This document shows, piece after piece, positions 1 through 5,494 of a DNA stretch of 6,378 nucleotides. How positions within the stretch are numbered: the first letter of the stretch is position 1; every line of letters begins with the position of its first letter. The notes beneath the pieces were generated by a model. That model saw nothing but the letters and a program-made list of their open reading frames with translations, was not told the DNA's origin and made no database searches. The translations under genes and the position numbers were made by a program. The stretch covers positions 1 through 6,378 of the forward strand of contig JAEWZA010000511.1 in assembly GCA_023395575.1 (NCBI GenBank), in the 5' to 3' direction. This DNA comes from Bacillota bacterium (GTDB taxonomy: Bacteria > Bacillota > Clostridia > Acetivibrionales > DSM-1351).

Positions 1-153
1 ATAATATACATACCATGTGAAAGTAGTAATTAACACTAACACATTAGCATGAACTCTATCCCCCTTTATTATTCAAATATGCAAAGTTGTCTGGCAACAG
101 TATTTTTATAATATCCCATATATTCCAATTTTTCTTTTTAGTCAACTCTTCTA

Positions 154-182
154 TTGCATTATTTTTTTATTTATAGTAAAAT
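154..182 (+). promoter_or_regulatory. Probable sigma-A promoter of the tRNA-Leu gene
   Basis: A TTGCAT box (154-159, 4 of 6 matches to TTGACA) and a TAAAAT box (177-182, 5 of 6 matches to TATAAT) are separated by exactly 17 bases. Transcription would begin near 189-190, giving a leader of about 13 bases before the mature tRNA 5' end at 203, which suits a single-tRNA unit. The call rests on spacing and position only; the surroundings are AT-rich, so chance matches are possible. Confidence 0.5.
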
Positions 183-202
183 ACATATTGCAGTCAATTT
201 AT

Positions 203-289
203 GCGGATATGGCGGAATTGGCAGACGCGCATGGTTCAGGTCCATGTGAGAGCAATTTCATGCAGGTTCAAGTCCTGTTATCCGCACCA
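203..289 (+). tRNA. tRNA-Leu, anticodon CAG
   Basis: A complete class II tRNA of 87 nt including an encoded CCA end. The 7-bp acceptor stem pairs GCGGATA (203-209) with TATCCGC (279-285), followed by discriminator A286 and CCA 287-289. The anticodon stem CATGG (230-234)/CCATG (242-246) encloses the loop TTCAGGT, with anticodon CAG at 237-239, reading CUG codons. The T arm is GCAGG (262-266)/CCTGT (274-278) around TTCAAGT (267-273), with one G-T pair. The long variable arm (about 247-261) and the leucine-type D arm with GGCAGACGC fit tRNA-Leu rather than Ser or Tyr. It lies alone on the plus strand, convergent with cheR, with its own promoter candidate and a hairpin terminator immediately after the CCA. 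Confidence 0.97.
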
Positions 290-330
290 AAAGAGTTTGA
301 AAATAATATTTTCAAACTCTTTTAATTTTA
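289..330 (+). terminator. Intrinsic terminator after tRNA-Leu, possibly shared with cheR
   Basis: A perfect 16-bp inverted repeat (289-304 with 308-323, loop AAT 305-307) begins at the last base of the tRNA CCA end. On the plus strand it ends in CTCTTTTAATTTTATT, a usable U-rich tail. On the minus strand the U run is only four long and is followed by GG, so it is a weaker terminator for cheR, whose stop codon lies 31 bases away. Both directions are plausible; the tRNA side is better supported. Confidence 0.8.
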
Positions 331-354
331 TTCTTAATCTTTTAGTTTAGAATC

Positions 355-1152
355 TTAAAAGCTAAAATTATCTTCATCTTTTTCATAGAAAAATGTTTTT
401 ATTGACTTAAAATTATATTTGCTTGCCATAATTAATTGCTCGGTACTTCCAACAAATAAAATACCTTGTGAATTCAATGACATATTAAACTTCTTATAAA
501 TATCATTCTTTGCTTCATCTGTAAAGTAAATAAGTACATTTCTGCATACAATTAAATCAATACCTTTAGGATATGTGTCTCTTAAAAGATTAAATTGTTT
601 AAATTCAACACAATTCTTTACTTCGTTATTTATCTTGTAGGTATCCCCCATTACAGTAAAGTATTTTGATTTCATCTCTTTTGGTAAATTCTCTAAGCTT
701 TTTGCGGAATATACCCCATTTTGTGCCTTTTCTAAAGCCTCTAGGTCTATATCAGTGGCAAGTATTTTTATTGAACTAAGTGGTAATAGTTTATTTAAAA
801 CCATTACCAAAGTATATGGCTCATCACCTGTCGAGCAAGCAGAACTCCATATTGTTATTTTTTTCTTTTTAATTAATAAAAGAGGAAAAATCTCTTTCTC
901 GAGAACTTCCCATTGGTCAGGATTTCTATAAAATTCTGAAACATTTATAGTAAGATAAGTTACAAATTCTTTTAATAAGTCTTTGTTCAGCTTTAGAGCT
1001 TGCACATAGCTTGAATAATTATCAAAATTATTTTTTTTAATTAGTGCATCTATTCTTCTTTTCATCTGCTTCTCTTTGTATAGAGAAAGGTTTATTTTGG
1101 TAATCTTAAATACTTCTTCTTTGAATAATTCATAATCCATAATTATATCCAT
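355..1152 (-). CDS. cheR: CheR-type chemotaxis protein-glutamate O-methyltransferase
   Basis: A cytoplasmic enzyme that transfers methyl groups from S-adenosylmethionine to glutamates on chemoreceptors, the adaptation step of chemotaxis. The protein has 265 residues, close to the usual size of single CheR proteins. An N-terminal helical part (about 5-70) carries the basic stretch KEKQMKRRIDAL. The signature TINVSEFYRNPDQW spans 68-81, and the methyltransferase domain follows: SSACSTGDEPYTL (103-115, the glycine-containing SAM loop), ATDID (132-136) and DLIVCRNVLIYF (199-210). The first ATG is at 1152; an in-frame ATG four codons later (1140) is an alternative, and an in-frame TAA just upstream rules out a longer form. 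Neither ATG has a good SD, since the strong one lies 39 bases upstream and matches a short leader ORF. No other chemotaxis gene lies in the window, and terminators flank it, so it is probably transcribed alone. Its receptor partner cannot be inferred here. Confidence 0.95.
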   Translation of the reverse strand: MDIIMDYELFKEEVFKITKINLSLYKEKQMKRRIDALIKKNNFDNYSSYVQALKLNKDLLKEFVTYLTINVSEFYRNPDQWEVLEKEIFPLLLIKKKKITIWSSACSTGDEPYTLVMVLNKLLPLSSIKILATDIDLEALEKAQNGVYSAKSLENLPKEMKSKYFTVMGDTYKINNEVKNCVEFKQFNLLRDTYPKGIDLIVCRNVLIYFTDEAKNDIYKKFNMSLNSQGILFVGSTEQLIMASKYNFKSIKTFFYEKDEDNFSF

Positions 1153-1201
1153 GTTTCTTCTATAAAATCTTTAGAAATAACATGGAATCGGCACCTCCTT
1201 T
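1149..1201 (-). promoter_or_regulatory. cheR translation leader: displaced SD and hairpin holding both start codons
   Basis: The mRNA carries a near-perfect SD (1201-1192), then CCATGTT (1185-1179) containing the leader ATG, and AACATGG (1155-1149) containing the cheR ATG. The two 7-base arms are perfectly complementary across a 23-base loop, and the stem can be extended through AGAAA/TTTCT past a small bulge. If folded, both start codons are paired. Ribosomes translating the leader would open the stem and expose the cheR start. The complementarity is visible in the sequence; the regulatory role is inferred. Confidence 0.4.
1160..1183 (-). CDS. Possible 7-residue leader peptide upstream of cheR
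   Basis: The best SD in the cheR leader, AAAGGAGGTG (1201-1192), is followed after 8 bases by an ATG (1183-1181) that opens a frame reading MLFLKIL and stops at TAG (1162-1160). The cheR ATG comes 7 bases after that stop, in a different frame, preceded only by a weak AGAAG. The arrangement fits translational coupling, in which ribosomes finishing the leader restart at cheR. A frame this short can arise by chance; the support is the SD spacing and the lack of any other use for that SD. Confidence 0.35.
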   Translation of the reverse strand: MLFLKIL

Positions 1202-1249
1202 AAAGTATTTATAATTTCTTTTAACTTTATCTCCCATTAGTATTATCTG

Positions 1250-1288
1250 ATAGGGGCACCCTATAATTCATGTATTGCAGAAATGTAA
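1250..1288 (-). promoter_or_regulatory. Candidate cheR promoter overlapping a 15-bp palindrome
   Basis: On the minus strand TTACAT (1288-1283) and TATAGG (1265-1260) are 17 bases apart, a moderate sigma-A-like match. The -10 box overlaps a perfect palindrome, ATAGGG-GCA-CCCTAT on the plus strand (1250-1264), which stands out for its GC content in an otherwise AT-rich gap and could be an operator. It lies between the terminator of ispH-rpsA and the cheR SD, where a cheR promoter would be expected. I see no match to the usual flagellar sigma factor promoter and no cyclic-di-GMP riboswitch core. Confidence 0.3.
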
Positions 1289-1298
1289 TTTTATATTT

Positions 1299-1330
1299 AA
1301 ATAAGGACGTACCAAGGTACATCCTTATTT
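1299..1330 (-). terminator. Hairpin terminator of the ispH-rpsA transcript
   Basis: A 15-bp stem (1299-1313 with 1316-1330) closes on a 2-base turn. The single non-Watson-Crick position (1308/1321) is a U-G wobble in minus-strand RNA but a C-A mismatch in plus-strand RNA, so the fold is complete only in the leftward transcript. The 3' arm ends CCTTATTT followed by AAATAT, a modest U-rich tail. It lies 160 bases after the ispH-rpsA stop codon and ahead of cheR, separating the two transcripts. Confidence 0.7.
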
Positions 1331-1490
1331 ATAATAAAACACAGAGTACATAATTTAAGGTTGTCTATTCCTTTATTGAATTGTAAAGCAATCCAATATA
1401 CTATAGTTCTTTCTTATCAAGTAATATTTTTATAGTAAGTTGCTTAGAATATACCAGTTGTCATAACAACCATGTTTATTTTAAATACAA
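1331..1490. other. 3' untranslated spacer after ispH-rpsA, no gene seen
   Basis: This AT-rich stretch between the ispH-rpsA stop codon and its terminator holds no ORF with a credible ribosome binding site. A small hairpin, GTTGT-CATA-ACAAC, sits at 1457-1470, about 20 bases after the stop codon, without a U tract. A 9-codon frame starting at 1473 on the minus strand has no SD. Together with 1153-1298 this makes a gap of about 340 bases that otherwise holds the terminator, the palindrome and the cheR leader. Confidence 0.5.
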
Positions 1491-3515
1491 TTAATCATTT
1501 AAGCTATTTATACTTTCAGCTATAGTATTTGTCATATCTTCTTTATGCTCAGTTGGCAACTCTTCACCAGCAGCAACAACAGGAACTTCTTTCTTTGCAC
1601 CTTCTGGATCAATTGGATTAACCTCTTTAATGCTAAGGCTTATTTTCTTAGCATCTACATCAAGCTCAGTAATTTTCGCTTGAACCTCTTGACCTATTTT
1701 AAGAACATCTCCTGGCTTACCTAATCTAACTGATGAAATCTGTGAAATGTGCACAAGCCCATCAAGACCCTGTTCGATTTCAACAAAAGCACCAAATGGC
1801 ACTAAACGAACAACTTTACCAGTGATAACATTTCCAACTTCATACTTTTTAATTGCACTTACCCAAGGATTATCTTCTTTCTTTTTGAAACCAAGTGAAA
1901 TACGCTTCTTTTCTTTATCAAAATCAATAACAGAAACTGTTAATTCATCTCCAACCTTTACTACTTCAGATGGATGTTTAATCTTATTCCAAGACAACTC
2001 AGATAAATGAACAAGTCCATCTACTCCACCTATATCAACAAATGCGCCAAAGTCCATAAGACTCTTAACTTGGCCTTTGTATACTTTGCCCACTTCTATA
2101 TTATCCCATACTTCACTTGATGCAAATTCCTTGTTTTTCTCAATAATTATTCTTGCTGAACCAACTACTTTTCTTTTTTGCTTGTTCATTTCTATAATCT
2201 GAATTTGCAATACTTGTTTTACAAATGAGGATAAATCTTTTATAAATCTATCACTTATTTGAGAAGCAGGAATAAATATTTTAACACCATGTGAATAACC
2301 AATTACTCCGCCGTTTACCTTTTCGCTTATTTTTACAGCAATTGGTCTCTTGTTTTCAAAAGCCTCTTCAAGAACATCCCAGCCTTTAACAGCATCAACC
2401 TTCTTTTTGCTTAGCATTACATTTCCTTCACCATCATTAACTCTAACTACAAAAACATCAACTTCATCTCCAACTTTAAGTGATTTTTCAGGATCAAAGT
2501 CTATATCATCAGAAAACTCCTGCATTGGAATAATTCCATCTGATTTGAAGCCCAAGTCAACATATACTTCATTTAAATTAAATCCGATAATCCTTCCTTT
2601 TGTGATCTGACCCGTTGTCAAAGTCACTAGCGAGCTTTCAAATGCATCAGCAAAGCTCATCTCTAAATCCTGTTTATCTAATTCACTCATGTTATGAATA
2701 ACCTCCTTGATTACCCAGTCAGGTGTTGACGCCCCCGCAGTAATACCAATTTTTTTAATTTTTTTTATATCAACCGGTGGAATATCACTGGCTGTTTGTA
2801 TTTTATAGGTTTCCGGGCAGTTAGCCTTACAAATTTCAAATAGCTTATTGGTATTTGAACTATTTTCTCCACCAATAACAAGTACCATATCTACTTCTTT
2901 TGAAATTTTATCAGCTTCTGTTTGCCTTTTATCCGTCGCATTACATATTGTATCAAATTTTAAAACATTTTCAAACCTTTTATTTAAACTCTCAATAATT
3001 TTTTTCCATTTTTCTCGAATAAATGTAGTTTGAGCAACAACACAAATGCTTTTTTCTATATTCGGTAATGTTTTAACTTGCTCAACACTGTCAATAATAT
3101 AAGCAGAATTGTTACACCATCCATTTATACCAATAATTTCTGGATGCTTTTTATCTCCAATAATAATTATCTGACAGCCTTCATTATACTTCTGATTAAC
3201 TAAACGTTGTATTTTCCCTACATATGGACATGTGGCATTAACAACTTCAATGCCTTTAGCCTCAAACTCTGATATAACACTAGGTCCAACGCCATGAGCT
3301 CTGATAACCACCTTTGAAGAAGTTGATGCTTGTTCAGGCAAATCAATGGCTGATATTCCATGCTCTTGCAATTTATTTACTACTTGTTCATTATGAATAA
3401 TTGGGCCTAATGTGTATATTTTATCTTCAGATTTTTCTGCTAAATCAAAAACAATTTTTACAGCATTATTTACACCAAAACAAAATCCAGCAGTACTAGC
3501 CACAACTATTTGCAT
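1491..3515 (-). CDS. ispH-rpsA: IspH fused to four S1 RNA-binding repeats (HMBPP reductase / ribosomal protein S1-like)
   Basis: A 674-residue two-part protein. Residues 1-280 are IspH (LytB), the 4Fe-4S enzyme that makes IPP and DMAPP from HMBPP in the last step of the MEP isoprenoid pathway. All expected residues are present: cluster cysteines C12, C96 and C191; substrate ligands H41, H74, H124, E126 and T164; and the SSN (219-221) and ST (263-264) motifs. Four S1 beta-barrels follow, at about 296-372, 385-460, 469-545 and 557-631; repeats 3 and 4 are the most typical (GxVxxxxxFGAFVxI...GLVHxS). An acidic, low-complexity tail ends the protein. Such fusions are known in Clostridia. The start is fixed because MQIVVASTAGFCFGV is the standard IspH N terminus, an in-frame TAA lies three codons upstream, and no other Met occurs before residue 210. 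Yet no SD lies within 20 bases. Residue 276 is an ATG with its own upstream AAGGAGG. Cmk is encoded 111 bases upstream. Confidence 0.96.
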   Translation of the reverse strand: MQIVVASTAGFCFGVNNAVKIVFDLAEKSEDKIYTLGPIIHNEQVVNKLQEHGISAIDLPEQASTSSKVVIRAHGVGPSVISEFEAKGIEVVNATCPYVGKIQRLVNQKYNEGCQIIIIGDKKHPEIIGINGWCNNSAYIIDSVEQVKTLPNIEKSICVVAQTTFIREKWKKIIESLNKRFENVLKFDTICNATDKRQTEADKISKEVDMVLVIGGENSSNTNKLFEICKANCPETYKIQTASDIPPVDIKKIKKIGITAGASTPDWVIKEVIHNMSELDKQDLEMSFADAFESSLVTLTTGQITKGRIIGFNLNEVYVDLGFKSDGIIPMQEFSDDIDFDPEKSLKVGDEVDVFVVRVNDGEGNVMLSKKKVDAVKGWDVLEEAFENKRPIAVKISEKVNGGVIGYSHGVKIFIPASQISDRFIKDLSSFVKQVLQIQIIEMNKQKRKVVGSARIIIEKNKEFASSEVWDNIEVGKVYKGQVKSLMDFGAFVDIGGVDGLVHLSELSWNKIKHPSEVVKVGDELTVSVIDFDKEKKRISLGFKKKEDNPWVSAIKKYEVGNVITGKVVRLVPFGAFVEIEQGLDGLVHISQISSVRLGKPGDVLKIGQEVQAKITELDVDAKKISLSIKEVNPIDPEGAKKEVPVVAAGEELPTEHKEDMTNTIAESINSLND
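2688..2708 (-). promoter_or_regulatory. Candidate internal ribosome binding site for a free S1 protein
   Basis: Inside the fusion gene, AAGGAGG (2708-2702) precedes an in-frame ATG (Met276, 2690-2688) by 11 bases. The ATG falls exactly at the IspH/S1 junction, 20 residues before the first S1 repeat, and initiation there would give a 399-residue protein with all four S1 repeats and no IspH. The SD bases encode Lys-Glu-Val of a helix, so coding constraint could explain part of the match. Spacing is slightly longer than ideal. Confidence 0.4.
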
Positions 3516-3626
3516 AGATATTTAAGCACACACCACTATTATTAGATAAACTACTCCATTAATACGCTAGTATGTACTCAGCCCTCCTTTTTATTAACCA
3601 TAATCGCATATCTCTTAATATTTCAA
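3516..3626 (-). promoter_or_regulatory. ispH-rpsA leader with a displaced Shine-Dalgarno
   Basis: The spacer between cmk and ispH-rpsA contains AAAAAGGAGGGC (3592-3581), a consensus SD with no ATG, GTG or TTG at usable spacing after it. The true ispH start is 67 bases beyond its GGAGG. Next to the start only a weak GGTG about 18 bases upstream is seen. A small hairpin ATAC-GCTA-GTAT lies near 3565-3576. A 16-residue frame (3609-3559) and an ATG-GAG-TAG mini-frame pass through the region with weak SDs. It may be a folded or standby-type leader; no terminator is seen, so cotranscription with cmk is likely. Confidence 0.4.
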
Positions 3627-4301
3627 TTAATTAGAATAGCAATAATTATTATAAAAATACATAATCCTCTCAACTACTTCATCAATTGTCATCGATGTAG
3701 AATCAACCTCAATTGCATCTACTGCTTTAGTAAGTGGTGCAAAAGCTCTTGAACTATCATTATTATCTCTTATAATCATATCAGCTTTTACTTCCTCAAA
3801 ATCAACCTTTTGACCTTTTTGCTTTAGTTCCTCATATCTTCTTCTAGCTCTTTCATCAACTGTTGCTGTCAAAAATATCTTTAAATCAGCATTTGGCAAA
3901 ACATATGAACCAATATCTCTGCCATCCATTACCACACTTTTATCCTCAGCTATTTTACGTTGTAAATCAACTAATTTTAACCGTACCTCTTTGAATACCG
4001 CAACATTAGATGCACCTGCAGATACTTCCGGAGTTCTAATAGACTCTGAAACATCAACCCCATCAAGAAAAATTCTTTGGGTATTGTTCTCATGTGATAT
4101 AGTTATATCAATATTTGATATTATTTTTTCTATATCAATTTGTGACTTTGTATCTAAACCTTCCTTTATTGCTTTTAAGGCTACAGCTCTATACATAGCT
4201 CCTGTGTCTAAATAAATAAACCCAAGATTTGCAGATACTTTTTTTGCAATAGTACTTTTGCCCGCCCCTGCCGGGCCATCAATTGCTATACTCTTTGGCA
4301 T
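3627..4301 (-). CDS. cmk: Cytidylate kinase
   Basis: A cytoplasmic nucleoside monophosphate kinase that phosphorylates CMP and dCMP with ATP, feeding RNA, DNA and CDP-lipid synthesis. The 224-residue product matches the family's usual size. It shows the P-loop GPAGAGKST (9-17), the nucleotide-site motif YLDTGAMYRA (30-39), the DGRDIGSYVLP segment (126-136), and the arginine-rich lid followed by RDNNDSSRAFAPL (178-190). Start choice: ATG at 4301, placed 5 bases after GGAGG; a frame extended by four codons to a GTG at 4313 would put the SD inside the coding region and is unlikely. The gene lies between aroH and ispH-rpsA. Cmk next to S1 genes is a recurrent arrangement in bacteria, including the E. 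coli cmk-rpsA order. Its ribosome binding site can pair with a CCTCCAC element in its own leader (separate entry), suggesting translational control. Confidence 0.97.
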   Translation of the reverse strand: MPKSIAIDGPAGAGKSTIAKKVSANLGFIYLDTGAMYRAVALKAIKEGLDTKSQIDIEKIISNIDITISHENNTQRIFLDGVDVSESIRTPEVSAGASNVAVFKEVRLKLVDLQRKIAEDKSVVMDGRDIGSYVLPNADLKIFLTATVDERARRRYEELKQKGQKVDFEEVKADMIIRDNNDSSRAFAPLTKAVDAIEVDSTSMTIDEVVERIMYFYNNYCYSN

Positions 4302-4441
4302 ACTAACCTCCACGTTAGACTTATGGCAAATATAAAATGTAATCTTCGTGGAGGTACGTAAAACTCGAAAAATGCACTATGTTTGCACAAACTATGTTTT
4401 CGAGTTAATAACCCTCCACTCCAAAGGACACATCTTCCCTC
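4302..4441 (-). promoter_or_regulatory. cmk leader RNA with two mutually exclusive pairings over the ribosome binding site
   Basis: In transcript order: element A, GTGGAGG (4419-4413); a 10-bp stem AACTCGAAAA/TTTTCGAGTT (arms 4406-4397 and 4371-4362) around a 25-base loop; element B, ACCTCCACG (4355-4347); and element C, CGTGGAGGT (4314-4306), which is the cmk SD. B pairs with A over 7 bp, stacking outside the 10-bp stem across an internal loop and leaving C free. Alternatively B pairs with C over 9 perfect base pairs across a 32-base loop, hiding the SD. The loop of the 10-bp stem holds the palindrome GTTTGCACAAAC (4381-4392) and a 9-base direct repeat ACTATGTTT (plus-strand sequence, 4376-4384 and 4391-4399). 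The 10-bp stem ends in GAGTTTTAC, so a weak terminator role is also possible. I do not recognise a known riboswitch class. Pairings are seen; the switching is inferred. Confidence 0.5.
4392..4433 (-). CDS. Possible 13-residue leader peptide in the cmk leader
   Basis: ATG at 4433 follows GAGGGAAG closely and opens the frame MCPLEWRVINSKT, ending in TAG at 4394-4392. The frame runs across element A and the first arm of the 10-bp stem, so a translating ribosome would prevent A from pairing with B and would favour B masking the cmk SD. There is no run of a regulatory codon. SD spacing is tight, and a 14-codon frame is easily due to chance, so this is a weak call kept because of its position. Confidence 0.2.
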   Translation of the reverse strand: MCPLEWRVINSKT

Positions 4442-4471
4442 AAGAATCCAATCTATTTGATAATGTGTATA

Positions 4472-4834
4472 TTATTTTATTATATCAGGCCTTAAAACTG
4501 ATGCCCCCTTAAGATAAACGTGTGTAATTTCGTCATTTTTCTTTTCGGTGTTAAAATGAATTAATATTCTTACACATTTTTCTAAGCTATTAGGAACATC
4601 AATCTCATTTGTACACATCAGTGAAATATCTCTCCACCCAAGCTCTCTAGCTGCAATAGCTGGAAATGTCGCATTCAGGTCATTTGTAACAGAAAAAATT
4701 GCACTAATAATGCTCTCCTTATCCAATTCATTTCTATTTATTATTTCGACAAGAAGTTCCTTAGTTCCTTCTAATATTGATTTTTCTGTATTATCCAAAA
4801 CAGTTATTGCCCCTCTTATTGCTCTAACAAACAT
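4472..4834 (-). CDS. aroH: Chorismate mutase, AroH class
   Basis: Converts chorismate to prephenate in the cytoplasm, the branch step to phenylalanine and tyrosine. The 120-residue protein has the length of the monofunctional AroH family, which works as a trimer (family knowledge). It starts with the typical RAIRGAITV, ends with HVYLKGASVLRPD, and carries the residues that match the Bacillus AroH active site by alignment from memory: R7, F57, R63, C74, E77, R89 and Y107. Start choice: ATG at 4834, 5 bases after GGAGG; a six-codon-longer frame from a TTG would cover the SD. A promoter candidate lies at 4939-4911, about 80 bases upstream, while hutP ends 131 bases upstream, so the gene may have its own start of transcription. 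A 170-base leader separates it from cmk. Confidence 0.96.
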   Translation of the reverse strand: MFVRAIRGAITVLDNTEKSILEGTKELLVEIINRNELDKESIISAIFSVTNDLNATFPAIAARELGWRDISLMCTNEIDVPNSLEKCVRILIHFNTEKKNDEITHVYLKGASVLRPDIIK

Positions 4835-4910
4835 TACACCCTCCAAACCCAATATGTGCCATACAAAAATACTCTTGAATTTTATATAACATATTTCTCT
4901 TATTAATTAA

Positions 4911-4939
4911 TTTAGATAAATATGTTTTTCAACTGGCAA
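4911..4939 (-). promoter_or_regulatory. Candidate promoter for aroH
   Basis: On the minus strand TTGCCA (4939-4934, 5 of 6 consensus matches) is followed after 17 bases by TCTAAA (4916-4911, 4 of 6). Transcription would begin near 4904 and leave a leader of about 70 bases before the aroH ATG. No hairpin terminator is seen between hutP and aroH, so readthrough from hutP is equally possible. Confidence 0.35.
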
Positions 4940-4965
4940 GATTGTTATATATGAATTAATTCTAT

Positions 4966-5400
4966 TTATACGACTCTATGTCCAAGTCCGATGGCTACTT
5001 CATTTAAATTCAGTAAACCTATACCAAAAAATATAGCAACACTAATGTGGTCTTTATGTCTTGCTATACCAATTTTGCCACCTACATTAAGTCCAATTGC
5101 TTTTGGCATTATTTGTGAAATAGCTTCTCTAGTGGCTCCTGCAACAGCACCCTGTTCGGCATGACTTTCAGATATGACGCCTTCACGTTTTGATGCCACA
5201 ACTGCTCTTTCAACTATCTTCATAACAGACGTAATAAATTCACCGCCATAATCAACAGCTGCTGAACTTATGCCTATTTGGCTAAACTCCATCTGTAGCT
5301 TTTTTTCGGAAGTTCTATCACTAGTTAATGCTATTTTTATGGCTGCACCTGAAATCTCTTTACTTCCAAATGCATTGTTTTCATCTCCAGTTATTCCCAT
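4966..5400 (-). CDS. HutP-family RNA-binding/antiterminator-like protein
   Basis: A 144-residue protein resembling HutP, the Bacillus protein that binds hut mRNA in the presence of L-histidine and Mg2+ and prevents termination. Similarity is seen in the central segment REGVISESHAEQGAVAGATREAI (71-93, the ESHA motif) and the C-terminal VAIGLGHRVV (135-144), with a beta-rich stretch between them. From memory of the Bacillus sequence, the second metal-binding histidine after ESHA is replaced by Gly (84) and the later one falls at a Leu, so histidine and Mg2+ binding may be altered. No hut gene is in the window; neighbours are a membrane protein and aroH. Start choice: ATG at 5400, 6 bases after GGAGG; an ATG two codons upstream directly abuts the SD and is less likely. 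A terminator hairpin lies about 30 bases upstream of the start. I name the family only; the target RNA is unknown. Confidence 0.8.
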   Translation of the reverse strand: MGITGDENNAFGSKEISGAAIKIALTSDRTSEKKLQMEFSQIGISSAAVDYGGEFITSVMKIVERAVVASKREGVISESHAEQGAVAGATREAISQIMPKAIGLNVGGKIGIARHKDHISVAIFFGIGLLNLNEVAIGLGHRVV

Positions 5401-5431
5401 ATTCATCCTCCAGGACTTATACTATAACAAT

Positions 5432-5465
5432 AAAAAACCTATAAAACTTATTATATAGGTTTTTT
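5432..5465 (-). terminator. Intrinsic terminator between the membrane-protein gene and hutP
   Basis: A perfect 12-bp inverted repeat, AAAAAACCTATA (5432-5443) with TATAGGTTTTTT (5454-5465), loop of 10 bases. In the minus-strand RNA it ends in GGUUUUUUAUUG. It lies 29 bases after the stop codon of the membrane-protein gene and about 30 bases before the hutP start. It is symmetric, so a role on the plus strand is possible, but nothing is transcribed rightward here. Its closeness to hutP leaves room for an attenuator role. Confidence 0.75.
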
Positions 5466-5494
5466 CTACATAAAACAATATTGTTATGGGTATA

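Noticed and set aside
1202..1298. Cyclic-di-GMP riboswitch in front of cheR
   Set aside because: I looked because such switches often precede motility genes, but the conserved core and its two stems are not present.
1299..1330. Hairpin as a rightward terminator or mobile-element end
   Set aside because: The fold is complete only in minus-strand RNA (U-G rather than C-A), and no flanking duplication or transposase is seen.
1747..3033. Plus-strand ORFs of 61-87 codons opposite ispH-rpsA
   Set aside because: They are mirror frames of a strongly conserved gene, low in complexity, and resemble no known protein.
3559..3609. 16-residue frame between cmk and ispH-rpsA
   Set aside because: Only a weak SD precedes it, the product is arginine-rich and unlike any known peptide, and the region is better read as a leader.
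3991..4215. Plus-strand 74-codon ORF opposite cmk
   Set aside because: It lies fully inside cmk on the other strand and has no protein-like motif.
4302..4313. Four-codon N-terminal extension of cmk from a GTG
   Set aside because: It would place the GGAGG ribosome binding site inside the coding region; the ATG at 4301 has ideal spacing and begins like other Cmk proteins.
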